A stretch of 64,000 bases of DNA from contig OZ024806.1 of the NCBI GenBank assembly GCA_964017045.1, positions 24,321,503-24,385,502 of the forward strand, read 5' to 3'. A program made the translations under genes and the position numbers. Source of the DNA: Omphiscola glabra (Eukaryota > Mollusca > Gastropoda > Lymnaeidae). This document shows, one piece after another, positions 50,201-61,785 of the stretch (positions are counted from its first letter, which is position 1; every line of letters starts with the position of its first letter). A model generated the notes under the pieces. That model saw nothing but the letters and a program-made list of their open reading frames with translations. It made no database searches and had not been told where the DNA came from.

Positions 50201-53200
50201 CTCCATGAGTTCAACACACTGGTTGCCACCCTGATCTTAACGTATTGGTTGACAACAACCCCAATTGACACTACTGAACACATATTTGAACCATGTAATC
50301 ATGAAATAGCTAGAGAGAAAAAAAAATTGTTATCTCTATAATCATTTTTGGCATCTTCCTTACCTCAGTGGACTCCACTTGACATCACTAAGAGCAAACT
50401 TTGGTATGGCTAGAATCACTTTTTTGGCACACACCATTTCTTTGGAGTTCTAGATTTCGATAAATTATATTTATTTATTTATTTAGGGAGAATAAAGAAA
50501 CAGGTGGCAGGCCAAGTGTTTCTTGTAAGTACGAATTGTGATTAAAGAAAATAGATTTTATGAGAATTTCAATTTTTTTTAAATAGTACTTTTATTAGAA
50601 GTAAAAATTGATAATCCTTAAAACTATTCCCAAATTTTTTTTGCCAAACATTCAGCTACATTAATCATTAAAAAAAAAAGAAAAATAATTATTAATAAAA
50701 AAAAATACATTCCCATTGCTTACTTATTAATTGATAATACAGATTGTTCCAGATGTTGAATTTTGTGATGTTGAAACTTAAGGCAAAACATCAACATTAA
50801 TTAATGTGGGACTGTCGCTTGGGCAGATTATTTGCACCCTTGGTTGAGTCGTTCCAATCTTCCCCCCCCCCCCCGTTGATTTGATCCTATTCCCAATCCT
50901 TGGTTGATTTCATCCTATTCCCAATCCTTGGTTGATGTCATCCTATTCCCAATCCTTGATTGATTTCATCCTATTCCCAATCCTTGGTTGAGTTGATCCT
51001 ACGACCCAACCCCTTGCTGAGTTATTCCTTTGCTTGAGGTGAACATATTTCACACCATAATACCCGTCATCTCCGTCTTTGAATCAGGTTTTTGAATCAT
51101 AAAACATAAATGATAATGCATCTTCGTTGAATGAGAGAATGAAACAGTGTTAAGAGAAGAAAGAAATGAAACGAATTCCAGCACTAGCGTAGCTTGGTTT
51201 GGTTAGAGAAGTAGACAAAGTACAAGTTTAAACGCTAGAACACGTCATAGAATCAAGATGAATAGTCACCGTATCAATTGTGTTGCCATCCCTTGTTACA
51301 GTTTGCTGTAAGGTCAATGCGTAGTCACCCGCCTTGAGACGCGTGATGGACACCAGACGTCTGTTGAGTGACAGCGTGTGTCTGCGGGAACATATCTTTG
51401 ACATGTTTAGTGAAATATTAATAAAATGTCATGAGTTTTGATTTTAATGTCGCTACACGGTTGATTTAGCACAGGAAAATAATGTACAACTTCACGCATC
51501 TCAAAACTGGGTATATGTTCATGTAAAGTAATTTATTTTTTGAAAACTTATGTCATTTTCCTCGCCAAAGTTCGCACGATTGTAACGGTCGGTTGTACAC
51601 TCAGTTATTGCCCAGACTAGTCTAAAGAAATACATTGTAGTAATGATGTAACATACTGTCGATAACACATAATATCAATGAAAAAAAGGCATTTTAAAGG
51701 GGGACTATTTACCTGTTTCAAGGCCTGGGAATTTAACCATGCCGAGCCAGTTAGCATTGAGTTCCAACCACAAATCAAGATTACATATAATAATGCTGCA
51801 TACGTATATTTGGTGAATTGTAACACATATTTCCTGATGTGCTGACTCTAAAGGTATCATGTTTTCATCATAAGTTTTTTTTCAAAAGACAGTCTACAAT
51901 ATTTTTAAAAGTTAAGATTTACTAAGACACAAGTGTTCTGAAGAGCTGGGATTTAATTTCTGGCAACCGTATCCGGAAATTTGTTTGAAAGAAATTTCGT
52001 CGACGGAAAATTGATCGATGAAAGTTCACACGATCAAATTTTGCGTCAAATTTCTTTTTGAACACACTATCATCATAATCATCATCATGTCCCGTAGTCC
52101 TTCGACCGTTGGGCGCCACAGATGACATACAAACTATTGTTCTCCATTCCTCTCGGTCTTCTGCACTAAGCATAGCCTCGCCTAGTTTTAATCCCGTCCA
52201 TTCTTTGATGTTGTCTTCCAATCTTTTTCTCTGTCTACCTCTTCTTCTTCCTCCTCTAGCAGTGCCCGGCAATATGTCTTTGGCGAGCCATTGTTTTCTG
52301 GTCACCTAGCCATACCATTCAAGTTTGCGCTTTTTTTACAGACACCAGGAGGTCACTATACGATATAGTAAAAAATAATAAAACGTTCAAAAACAAATCG
52401 TACGCAAAATTTGATCGTGCGGAATGAAACAAAATTCGACCAAACTTCCGTTCGATCAAACTTCTTTTAAATCAAACTTCCGTTCAATCAAATTTCCGTC
52501 GATTAATTTTCCTTCGACGAAATTTCTTTTAAAGAACTTTCCGGTATACGGTTTTAAGTTCTGGCAAAATCTTGTATTTACTATAGTTTTACCTTTCCCC
52601 AATTAATTACTATAAACGGGATCATTATGAATGTTAGTTAAAAGAGGGAGTAGTTTATGTTTACACATTAACGAAACAAATATAACATTCCTACGATTTT
52701 ATGTTACAACACCGCTTAATTGCATTGATGCTTTTTAAACTTAAATACATCAAATCAACTTTAACAGCGACACAGTACCATGCGGGCTCACCTGGTGCTG
52801 GCATTTAGGAAAGCGTTTATCATCCCCTGTGGTAATGCCGACATGCCTTCTTTGATCTCGTGCATGACGTAATCACCACTGTGGAGCAGAAAATATAATC
52901 AATCAATCAATCAATCAATAACTAGTGGGTGAACTCTCCAACTATACCGCGTCCAGTGGATGAAAAAATACGAGAGTATCGCTCTTACGCGTAAGGTCCC
53001 AAGTTGTTCTCCAACAATGACAGTGAAGTATCGGGAGCCCCATCAGATTCAAATAGATCAATTGCTCTCACGAACTCTTTCCCGTCTGGAGTGGCAACCA
53101 TGTCAAGGGCCTCATCAATCCTAAGCATGACATAAATAAGGCAGGTAGGTAACAGGGATAATTTTAAAAAGAAAAAGAACTTTAAAAAAAGATTAGGGAT

Positions 53201-56200
53201 TCTCAGCCTAATAATTGGGTAGAGCTGTCCATAACACGATTTTCTAATATATTGCTTTGACTTGGCTCCACTCCCGGTGTGTCGCGAGATGATATCAAGT
53301 GTGCCGCGCAAAATGTCCCAAGAGGAGGAAAAGAACAGAGTAGAGGTATAGACTTGTGAAGGTGATAAAAGTCTATTACCAAGTTTTCAAACACTGTGGC
53401 CATAGAAACGTGTCCAACACAGACAGTTATCGAACAATACACTGCTGTCAGACACGTTTTAACATTACACGCCTTTATACATTTTAACTACATTATGTTA
53501 TTTAGTATATTTTTAACGTTGTTATGTGTAGATAGACGCAAATTTTCTTGGAAAGTCCTAATAAAACAATTTGCTGAGCTCTAATTTACTCCGCTCTTAG
53601 TTCACACGTATGAAATACTCACTTAAACAAAAAAAGAAGATATAAAGACTCTTAGTGCAGGTCTTAGAAATGACACACAATGTATTGTGAGCATTGATCG
53701 CCCTATATATTACAACAATTTAGAAGAGACTTTCTTAGAAAAATTAGTCCATTTCTTTCTTGTTCAGATAAATGAAAACTATACATTTATATATTACACC
53801 ATATATCCTAAAGATACTTAAGATACGTCTTTTATGTACATACGGTATCGTGTAGAGGTATCTGCCGTCTGCCACTTTGAGCTGCAATAAGATCTCCTGT
53901 GTGACCTCCGAGCCGTTATAACCTGTGAGTTTCTCCAAGTAATACCTGGCATGTGGGGGAAAGGTGTGGTTGGGTGGCAAGTGCGAGATTGTGTTGGGTA
54001 TGGTTCATGGGGGAGGGAAAGGTTCAAGAGAACATATGTAAGTAATTCTTGTTAAATTTAACTTTAATAAAGTGAAAAATTTAAGGTAAGATTTTGAATG
54101 TACAGCTACGTTCTTGACATTTGGATGTACAGCTACGTTCTTGACATTTGGATGTACAGCTACGTTCTTGACATTTGGATGTACAGCTACGTTCTTGACA
54201 TTTGGATGTACAGCTACGTTCTTGACATTTGGATGTACAGCTACGTTCTTGACATTTGGATGTACAGCTACGTTCTTGACATTTGGATGTACAGCTACGT
54301 TCTTGACATTTGGATGTACAGCTACGTTCTTGACATTTGGATGTACAGCTACTTTTTTGATATTTTGAAAGCGCGGATACTTTCTAGAGATCTTGTATTT
54401 CTTGACATTTTGAATGTACAGATTTTTTCTTCAAATTTTCAATGTGCAGCTAATTTCTTGACATTTCAACTGCTTTCTCTCTCATAAACCCGAGTATCGC
54501 CGTGTGAGATATGACAACATGAAGCTCATTATTAAAACACTTACAAAAACAAACCAGCCCCAGTACTGATCAAAACAGCTCGCTGAAGACGTGACTGCAT
54601 TTAATAAATTTTCCAGATCAAATTTAATTATCAATTTTGTGAAACGCTAGATTTACCTGAATAGTCTCCCTTGGTTGGCCTTCTCTTCCGGACTGAAATT
54701 GTAAGGAACATTACCCGACGCTATTTGCTGCGAAGTCAGACTTTGGCCCCTCAGATAAAACCGTGCCTGGGACGACTCCCCGTGCTTGTGGCTGAAAACT
54801 TGGCGTGTCAGACCTGGGATTGTGTCATCATAATAATGAGAACTAAATCCAACTACTTTTATATTTAGAAAAGCATTATCTAACATATTTGATCAGGTAT
54901 TTCATGATACATAAATGATCAGGTATTGTATCATTCATAAAATCACGTGATTAGCTTAACAATGACAAACTTAATCTACTTACCAAAGGCGTCGACCATT
55001 TCCTGCACTCTTGAGTGCACATCTGGTATGTATCGCATACCCCCAAGATCGATAGGCAAATCCGGGGCATTCGGTAGGTATGACGTGTACAGCCGGCCCC
55101 CGATACGGTTCGAGAATTCAAACACCTCGATTTTCATCTTCTCGTTCCGGAGTCGGTAGGCAGAGTAGGATCCCGCAGGCCCCGCCCCAACAATGGCGAC
55201 ATTGACGCTTCTCCGACACCCATCTATGAACCGCAAAGATACAAAAACATGAAAGATGAGCATTTATGAAATACTGCTACGCAGGATAAAAATGTCTCTA
55301 TTGTATGTTACCAAAATTAATGTTATTTCCATATAATCGGCCGGAGGCCTATTTCGTTTTATTATGCGATCTAATTATTTTACATACATTTCAGACAGGT
55401 GGATGACGTCATTGTTTTATTTTCTTTATCAATGTGTTTTATATTAGTTAAGGTAATGCCCAACATGGCGCAGAATTTTCGATCCACTCTATTGTAACAA
55501 TGGGACTTAAGTTGAATACATTAATAGTCGAAATGGAATTTTCGGCAATAAACTTCACATCTATCTATCTTCCGGGTATAGTTTTGGTCTTAAGGTGGAG
55601 TAAAACAGCCAGGCTCAGGCGTATAGTTTTGCTTTTTAGGTGGAGTCAAAAGCCAGAATTAGGTGAATAGGTTTTTTTTCAAGGACATGATTTACAGTGT
55701 AACCGATCTTAATGAGACATATATTTAGTTTGAAGTACATTGGGTAATAAAAATACCTTTAAAAAATGCATTCGTTAATTCCACATAGAACAGTGGTCAA
55801 CAAAATGTGTTTGAGTTCTTAAGATCCGTTTCATAAATTATGTATATATTTAGAAAATATTTTTGGAGCCGAAGCCAAGGGCGGATATAATAAGGACAAA
55901 GCCGCAACTCTTTATTCGAAGGGTCGCAAGCGGCTCCGGAACCGCTAATATAGAATAAACATTTTATTTTAAATACGGGTGTCCGTCCCTGTGGAAAGGA
56001 CCACGCTACGCAACTGCAATGCCGAGAAGATTTACTGGTTCTTTAATGATAATACCCAACGGGTAATCTGATCGTGAAACTGACATGGGTCAAAACTCAT
56101 TTTCTTGGTACAAACTAAAACACGGGTGCCGTTCTATACTTTCCATCTTCACGTCTCTGCCACGGGAGTCTGTGGGCATCGAGCAGGGACACGGCGCAGC

Positions 56201-56240
56201 ACAGGACGGCGAGAAGTGTAGATGATGGTGGCATCTTCAT
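47278..56240 (-). CDS. L-amino-acid oxidase, aplysianin-A/escapin/achacin family (LAAO-B)
   Basis: Paralogue of LAAO-A on the opposite strand. Coding exons: 56240-56153, 55223-54984, 54813-54657, 53945-53844, 53120-52989, 52878-52792, 51381-51270, 50449-50364, 47869-47278. They give 531 codons with the same phases as LAAO-A; exons 3, 4, 6, 7, 8 and 9 are equal in length. Differences are exon 1 (+12 nt), exon 2 (-9) and exon 5 (-3), which cancel. The start follows a splice acceptor (ATTTCAG then C), and a second Met lies at residue 3. The signal peptide has a hydrophobic core at about residues 8-20. The FAD GxGxxG is at 42-47, RxGGR follows about 22 residues later, and the C-terminal [10 protein letters not shown] motif is present. 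Protein identity to LAAO-A in exon 9 is roughly 80% by eye. No disabling change seen. Enzymatic role is inferred from the family. Confidence 0.9.
48175..48785. other. Part of LAAO-B intron 8; nothing recognised
   Basis: An open frame at 48179-48544 on the plus strand (121 codons) is Lys/Asn/Phe-rich, with no recognisable domain and no splice context; probably chance. Confidence 0.45.
48790..48965. repeat. About 18-20 bp minisatellite
   Basis: Variants of TCTATCATACAGGACAA, about nine copies, in LAAO-B intron 8. Confidence 0.8.
49262..49512. repeat. Dispersed repeat with CCCGGGT ends, copy 1
   Basis: Bounded by ATGGGACCCGGGTCCGAATG and GTACCCGGGTGCGAATAGCC. The interior contains GTAAAACTGAAGAATTAAG and TTTGATACCTCATTTCGTCT. 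Matches 57305-57545 in reverse orientation. No coding capacity; class unknown. Confidence 0.65.
50075..50165. repeat. About 19-bp GC-rich minisatellite
   Basis: AGGTTGCCAGCAGAGC with drift, 4-5 copies. Confidence 0.65.
50865..51012. repeat. 28-bp minisatellite, 5 copies
   Basis: The unit is CCTTGGTTGATTTCATCCTA plus TTCCCAAT, preceded by a poly-C run, in LAAO-B intron 7. Confidence 0.85.
51967..52551. mobile_element. Long inverted-repeat DNA element with nested LINE tail
   Basis: The left arm (51967-52060) and right arm (52395-52551) are inverted copies: CCGTATCCGG / CCGGTATACGG tips, then GAAATTTCGTCGACGGAAAA against its inverse, ending in GATCAAATTTTGCGT. The right arm carries extra units of AACTTCCGTTCGATCA. 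Flanks are ATTTAATTTCTGGCAA (51951-51966) and TTTTAAGTTCTGGCAA (52552-52567), matching at 14 of 16 positions. The centre holds an RTE tail. Located in LAAO-B intron 6. Confidence 0.65.
52068..52312 (-). mobile_element. RTE-type LINE 3' tail inside the inverted-repeat element
   Basis: The minus strand encodes [38 protein letters not shown] and ends in a (GATGAT)n-like tail at about 52070. Same family as 16776-16975. Confidence 0.75.
52898..52920. repeat. (AATC)n microsatellite
   Basis: About five units just upstream of LAAO-B exon 6. Confidence 0.8.
54096..54366. repeat. 27-bp minisatellite, 10 copies, nearly identical
   Basis: The unit is GTACAGCTACGTTCTTGACA plus TTTGGAT. The first nine copies are essentially identical; the last and the following 120 bp degrade. 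It lies in LAAO-B intron 3. Two plus-strand frames are open (nine-residue repeat) but antisense to the gene and unsupported. Confidence 0.95.
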
Positions 56241-56459
56241 GCTGAAATAATACAACTTGTTATTATCCTAGAGCCAGTGTAACAGATGGGAAGTCTGGTG
56301 TTCTAGAGAGAACCTCGGGGAAACTCAACTAGGTCACACATTTTATTTAGACGTCGTTCACCCTCTTAAATCGCTTCCACCATTCCATTACTCCGTTGTC
56401 ACTACCCCAAACAAAACCCCACTCCCTTTATGCATCATTGTAAAAGAAATTGATGTGAT

Positions 56460-56515
56460 TTACTTGCAAATATATATATATCTATATATATATATATATA
56501 TATATATATTGAATA
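56460..56515. repeat. (TA)n microsatellite upstream of LAAO-B exon 1
   Basis: About 50 bp of TA, with one TC interruption. The region 56240-57300 must hold a leader exon, since exon 1 begins at an acceptor, but I could not choose a convincing donor. Confidence 0.75.
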
Positions 56516-57304
56516 AAAAGAAATTGTTATTTTTTTATATTTTTTTATTAATTATAAATATTAAGATATAATTGTGTGATGCGTGGCACCCGTCCTTGTG
56601 AAAAGACCTACGATACGCAATTACACTGTTATGAAGATCTACTGCCTAATTAATGATGATAGACTAAAAATTAAATTTATTAATTAAAGACTAGTGAGAT
56701 ATTATTAAATAAAATACCCTACACGTATACAGATTAATCATAATCTGTTTACAAAAAAAATCAAAAAAAAATTAAAAACATTAAAATTAAAAAACAGCAA
56801 AAATGTAACTTAAATTCTTCGACACACCATTTGCATTTTAAATTTTACACGAAAGCATACAGAAAATTGAAGTTTAAACCAATCATTACATGAATTATCC
56901 AAAACGCTAGAATGATGTAGCGTAGGTGCATCTTACTCCGAATAAAACTATAATTTGAGATAACAGGTCTTGAAAATCACATCTGACAACCAAATGTCAC
57001 CATTATTGTACATAAATATTGCACGGCACACGTGTAAATCGCCGACAACCCGGTTGAAAGGCTCTGGATAACCCTATGACCTACTTCATTAATATGATGA
57101 TGTCAAGTAACACCTCTAGCACCAACCAATATCATGGTATAAGAGCGCTGTGAAGACATACGATGAGATAAAGAAAGAAATCACCTTACATTACCACAAG
57201 CACGGGTTTTTTTTTAGTTTTTAAGCTGTTATTGCCCGAATCTTATAGAATTCTTACATTACAATAACCGAGTTTTGTCCACCCGTTCTTAACCTTAAAT
57301 ATCG

Positions 57305-57600
57305 AAGTGGCTATTGGTACACGGGTACAATAATTAAGAGGTTGGGATTAAAAAACGATTTAAAATATTATTTTTGCGCTTGTAAGACCGAATGAGGTAT
57401 CAAATGAAAGATAATTTAATGGACTATGCGTTTGAAATCTTAATTCTTCAGTTTTACTAAAATAAACTACCACAAATGACATCCGAATAGAATTGAGCCT
57501 AATGGGACCCGGGTGCGAATGGCGGAGCTGCGTGTCCGGGTCCATTTTGACTAATGCTACTTAAATGTCATTTGTAGTAGTTTATTTTAGTTAAAATGTC
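57305..57600. repeat. Dispersed repeat with CCCGGGT ends, copy 2, with local inverted repeat
   Basis: Reverse-oriented match to 49262-49512. In addition AACTACCACAAATGACAT (57467) and ATGTCATTTGTAGTAGTTTA (57566) face each other around GGGACCCGGGTGCGAATGGC, giving a hairpin-like palindrome of about 135 bp. Confidence 0.65.
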
Positions 57601-57679
57601 GTGTTAGACTAATATGTCGTGTTCGTCAGTTTAAAATATCATGTCGATCTAGTGTAGGAGCTGTTAACCTCTTTTTCTG

Positions 57680-57850
57680 GTAGTGCCAAACCCCTTCTTG
57701 GTTCCAAAAAACTTTTCTTGCACTCCTATTTATTATAAAAAACATTTGTGCACCCTTGTTGATTCCAAAAAAACTTTTCTTGCACTCCTATTTATTATAA
57801 AAGACATTTGTGCACCCTTGTTGATTCCAAAATACTTTTCTTGCTATCAT
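57680..57850. repeat. 62-bp tandem repeat, array 1 (2-3 copies)
   Basis: The unit is CTTGCACTCCTATTTATTAT, AAAAAACATTTGTGCACCCT, TGTTGATTCC and AAAAAACTTTT. Continues directly into the Helitron-like start at 57860. Confidence 0.85.
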
Positions 57851-57854
57851 ATCT

Positions 57855-60800
57855 CTATCTATATATATAAAAATGAATGTATGTCTGTATCTATGTATGT
57901 ATGTATGTCTGTTTGTCTCGTATGCGCTCCCACACCATTCATGCGATTGCAACAAACCCTTGGAGAGTTGTTGGCCACCTACTTGGGCATTTAACTGTGT
58001 CATTAAAAAACTTTTCAATTATTTCGTTTTTGGCCGTTGGCCCTTCATTCGTTTTTTTTTCTTATACGAGCTTTGTAAAAAATATTTCCGTCTGCGCTCC
58101 TACACCATTCGTTTGAATGCGCTAAATCTTTGGTAAAATGCTGCAAGCACGCCTACAAAGGTCTGGAAGTAATTATAACGGTTTTAAAATATTCCCTTTT
58201 GAGCCAGGGGCCCCGTGTTCGTTTTTTCTAATATGAGCTATATGAATATAGTTTCAAACCGTATGCGCTCCTACGCCATTCATGCGATTACGACAAAACA
58301 TTGGAAAGTTGTATTCCACAAGCTTGCGCATTTTACTGAGTCTTTATAACACTTTTAAAATATTTCGTTTTTTTTTCTAATATGAGCTTTGTAAACTAAA
58401 GGTTTCGTCTGCGCTCCTACACCATTTATTCGAATACGCTAAAACTTTGACGTGATGTTGCGAGCATGCCCACAAAGGTTTCTAAATTATTACAACCGTT
58501 TTAAAATATTCCGTTTTGAGCCAGCGGCCCCATGTTCGTTTTTTCTTATATGAGCTATATAAATATAGTTTCAAACCGTATGCGCTCCTACACCATTCAT
58601 GTGATTGCAACAAAACATTTTTGAGAGGTTGTCGATACAGTCGCGCATGTTAATGAGTAATTACAATACTTTTAAAATATTCCGTTTTCATCAGCCATTG
58701 GCCCCAAATTCTTTTTTTTTCTAATATGAGCTTTGTACAAAATAATTTCGGTATGCGCTCCTATACCATTCATCTGAATGCGATAAAACTTTAGTAAAAT
58801 GTTTTACCCACGCCCGCAAACCTTTTCAAATTATTACAACCGTTTAAAATATTCTGTTTTGAGCCAGGGTCCTATGATCTATTTTTCCTATATGAGCTAT
58901 AAAAATACATTTTCAAACAGAGCTAATGTGTGGATGGATAGATTTATAATCAAATACAAATAGCGACATTAAATTGTGCGTGTCACATAATAATTAGGTT
59001 TCTGAAGTAGTTAAAACACTTTTAAAATAATCCGTTTTTGGCCGTTGGCCCCAAAATCGTTATTTTTCTTATATGAGCTTTGTAAAAATAATATCCGTTT
59101 GCACTCCTATACCATTTATCTGAATGCGATACAACTTCAGTAATATGTTTCTCTTTTTTTAATTTTGTGATATAATAAGTAGGTTTCTGAAGTAATACAA
59201 CAATTCTACAATATTCAGTTTGTGGCCGGGGGCCTTAATTCGTTTTCCACCCTTATATTATCTATATAATTATCGTATGCATTCCTATACCATTCATCCG
59301 ATTGCGATAAAAACTTTGGTGAATTGATATGCGCGATCCCGCAAATGTTTCTAAATTAGAACAACATTTTACAATATTTCGCATGGGCCGATGTCCTTAA
59401 ATTCGTTTTGTTTTCTTTAACAAACTTTATCAAAATAATTTTAATCGGATCTATCAACTCAACCGCCTTTGAACAAATGCCAACAGACATCAATTTGTAG
59501 CAAGAGCAGAGAAAACATGTTTTTGCATGTTTAGTGTAGAGAGTATTTTTGTTGTTTTTATAAATAAGCTTGAATTATAGCTTTGTAAATGTGTTGTGAT
59601 TTTGAAGAGCAATGATGTAATAATACATCTATTATATAAGAATGATATATGCTGACCGTAACTCACAAAGAACCGATACGACTTAAATACGTTCCCATTT
59701 TTTAAAACAATCATAGTTTTCAATTATTATTTTAATGGTAATGCGAAAAATATATTGTATATTCGCATTAATTTTAATTAAATTTTAAGTATTAATAATA
59801 TAAATTACAAATAAATTTGGAGTAACAACTAAGGAACTATTTTAAACATTTTATATGTGGTTGAAAGTTATGAAAATTAATAAAACAAATTATGATCAAA
59901 GAATTACACTGTAATCACATTTATCGGGGACACCAAAACATCTGTTGATTTTAGTGCATTTTTTAAGTACGTTCCAAATATTGCGTGATAAGAGTAAAAC
60001 TAATTTGTTCTAAATAATAACGCAAATGACGTCAGAAATCAAATTGTCTATTTATTCAATGCAAAAATTTATCTGATTTAATAACCGCGCCTAATAAAAT
60101 TGATAATGTATTTCCCCCTTCCTAAAAGTAAAATTAATAAATATAATAGATTGCTTTTTAAATTGCTACAATTTAAAAAATGAAATACAATTTTTGCTTT
60201 TTATTTTTAACGTTTAATAAATTTTTACTTTTATTCTTTCCAAAAATATACATTTATGAAATTTATAAATTAATAAAAAAAAAAAAAAAAAAACGCTAAC
60301 CTTTAAATATACTTTTAATACGAAAATGCCGTTTAATGCAATCAGTGCAGCGAAACTACATATCCAAATAGCATCCACTAATGCACTTATCACTCATTTA
60401 AATAAGTACAAAGCATTTGAAATGCAAAAAAATTGTTTTTCCGTAAGTAAGTGGATTACAATCCCGTGGATTATTTTATTAATTTCTTTAAAACTCTGTT
60501 TGGGGGAGGGGGAAGTTGACAAAATGAATTTGACAAATAATTTGCCTTCTTAGGTACATATATATGGGGGTTAGGAAATAGGGTGTGTACAATTTTTATA
60601 TCTCTAAATCCAATGATATTACTGTTGTGAAAAATAGATGCTATATTCTCATTTTACGAATTAAGAAAATCAATGACGTTAACACAATGTAAGTACATTC
60701 ACAAAAGTATATCCATGAATATCAAAACCCATTCATTTTACAAAGAATTTCCAGTTTTGGACCGGGGCCCTATAGTAGTTTTTTCTTTCTAATATGAGCT

Positions 60801-61410
60801 ATTTAAATATAATTTCAGTATGAGTTCCTATACTATTCATCTGAATGCGATACACTTTCAGTGAGTTGTTGTGTGCAGGCCGCATTAGGTTTATAAAGAA
60901 GTGGAAATATTTTACAATATTCCGCTTTGGGCCGGGGCCTTAAATTCTTTTTTTTTCTTATATGAGCTATGTAAATATAACGTCAAGCAGAGCTATTGCA
61001 TAAGTGGGTGGAATTACATTAAATATAAACTGTGACATTTCATTTTGTATATGTGACTTAATAAATAGGTTTCTGATTTAGTACAAATATTTCACAATAT
61101 TACTTTTGGGACCGGGGGCCCTAAATTTGTTTATATGTAATAAAGGAGCCATATAAATATAATTTCAAACATAGCTATTGCATGGGGGGATCAATCGCTA
61201 TAAGTGTTGGGACTAAATTTGGAAAATCCATGCTTCCCACACGGACAGCTGCGTGTGGTCTGCTGACACTTCTTAAAACCTTCTAATTAATTCGAATACG
61301 CACCAGACGGTTAAAAAAAGGTGGTTATTAGAAGAACTTACAAAAAAATTATTAAAACACAGTCACTTTATTTCGATGAGTGGCATTGCAACGCATGCCG
61401 GGTAATCGCT
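57855..61410 (+). mobile_element. Helitron-like repeat, tandem copy 1
   Basis: Starts with an AT-rich TATATATATAAAAATGAATG block and a GTATGTCTGT repeat. It continues as tandem units of about 290-320 bp containing TGCGCTCCTACACCATTCAT, GCGATTGCAACAAAAC, TTAAAATATTCCGTTTTGAG, CCAGGGGCCCCATGTTCGTT and TTATATGAGCTATATAAATA. From 59625 it matches the element at 41788-45912. It ends with GCAACGCATGCCGGG and TAATCGCT (61389-61409). No coding capacity. Assignment to Helitron/Helentron-type elements rests on the termini only. Confidence 0.55.
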
Positions 61411-61411
61411 A

Positions 61412-61785
61412 TTTTATTATAAAAAGCATGTGTGCACCCTTGTTGATTTCAAGAAACTTTTCTTGCAATCCTATTTATTATAATAAAACATTGGTGCACC
61501 CTTGTTGATTCCAAAAATCTTTTCTTGCACTCCTATTTATTATAAAAAACATTTGTGCACCCTTGTTGATTCCAAAAAAACTTTTCTTGCACTCCTATTT
61601 ATTATAAAAAACATTTGTGCACCCTTGTTAATTTCAAAAAAACTTTTCTTGCACTCCTATTTATTATAAAAAACATTTGTGCACCCTTGCTGATTCCAAA
61701 AAACTTTTCTTGCACTCCTATTTATTATAAAACAATATTTGTGCACCATAGTTGATTCCAAAAACTTTTCTTGCACTCCTATCTA
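61412..61785. repeat. 62-bp tandem repeat, array 2 (6 copies)
   Basis: Same unit as at 57680-57850, sitting between the end of tandem copy 1 and the start of copy 2. Confidence 0.9.

Noticed and set aside
50018..50206. 62-codon proline/leucine/valine-rich frame that looks secreted
   Set aside because: It overlaps a 19-bp minisatellite in an intron of LAAO-B and has no splice or promoter support.
53200..53450. Possible second hAT-like element (GGATTCTCAGCCTA, GTGTGTCGCGAGA)
   Set aside because: The wording is reminiscent of hAT-derived repeats, but I found neither paired inverted ends nor a target duplication.
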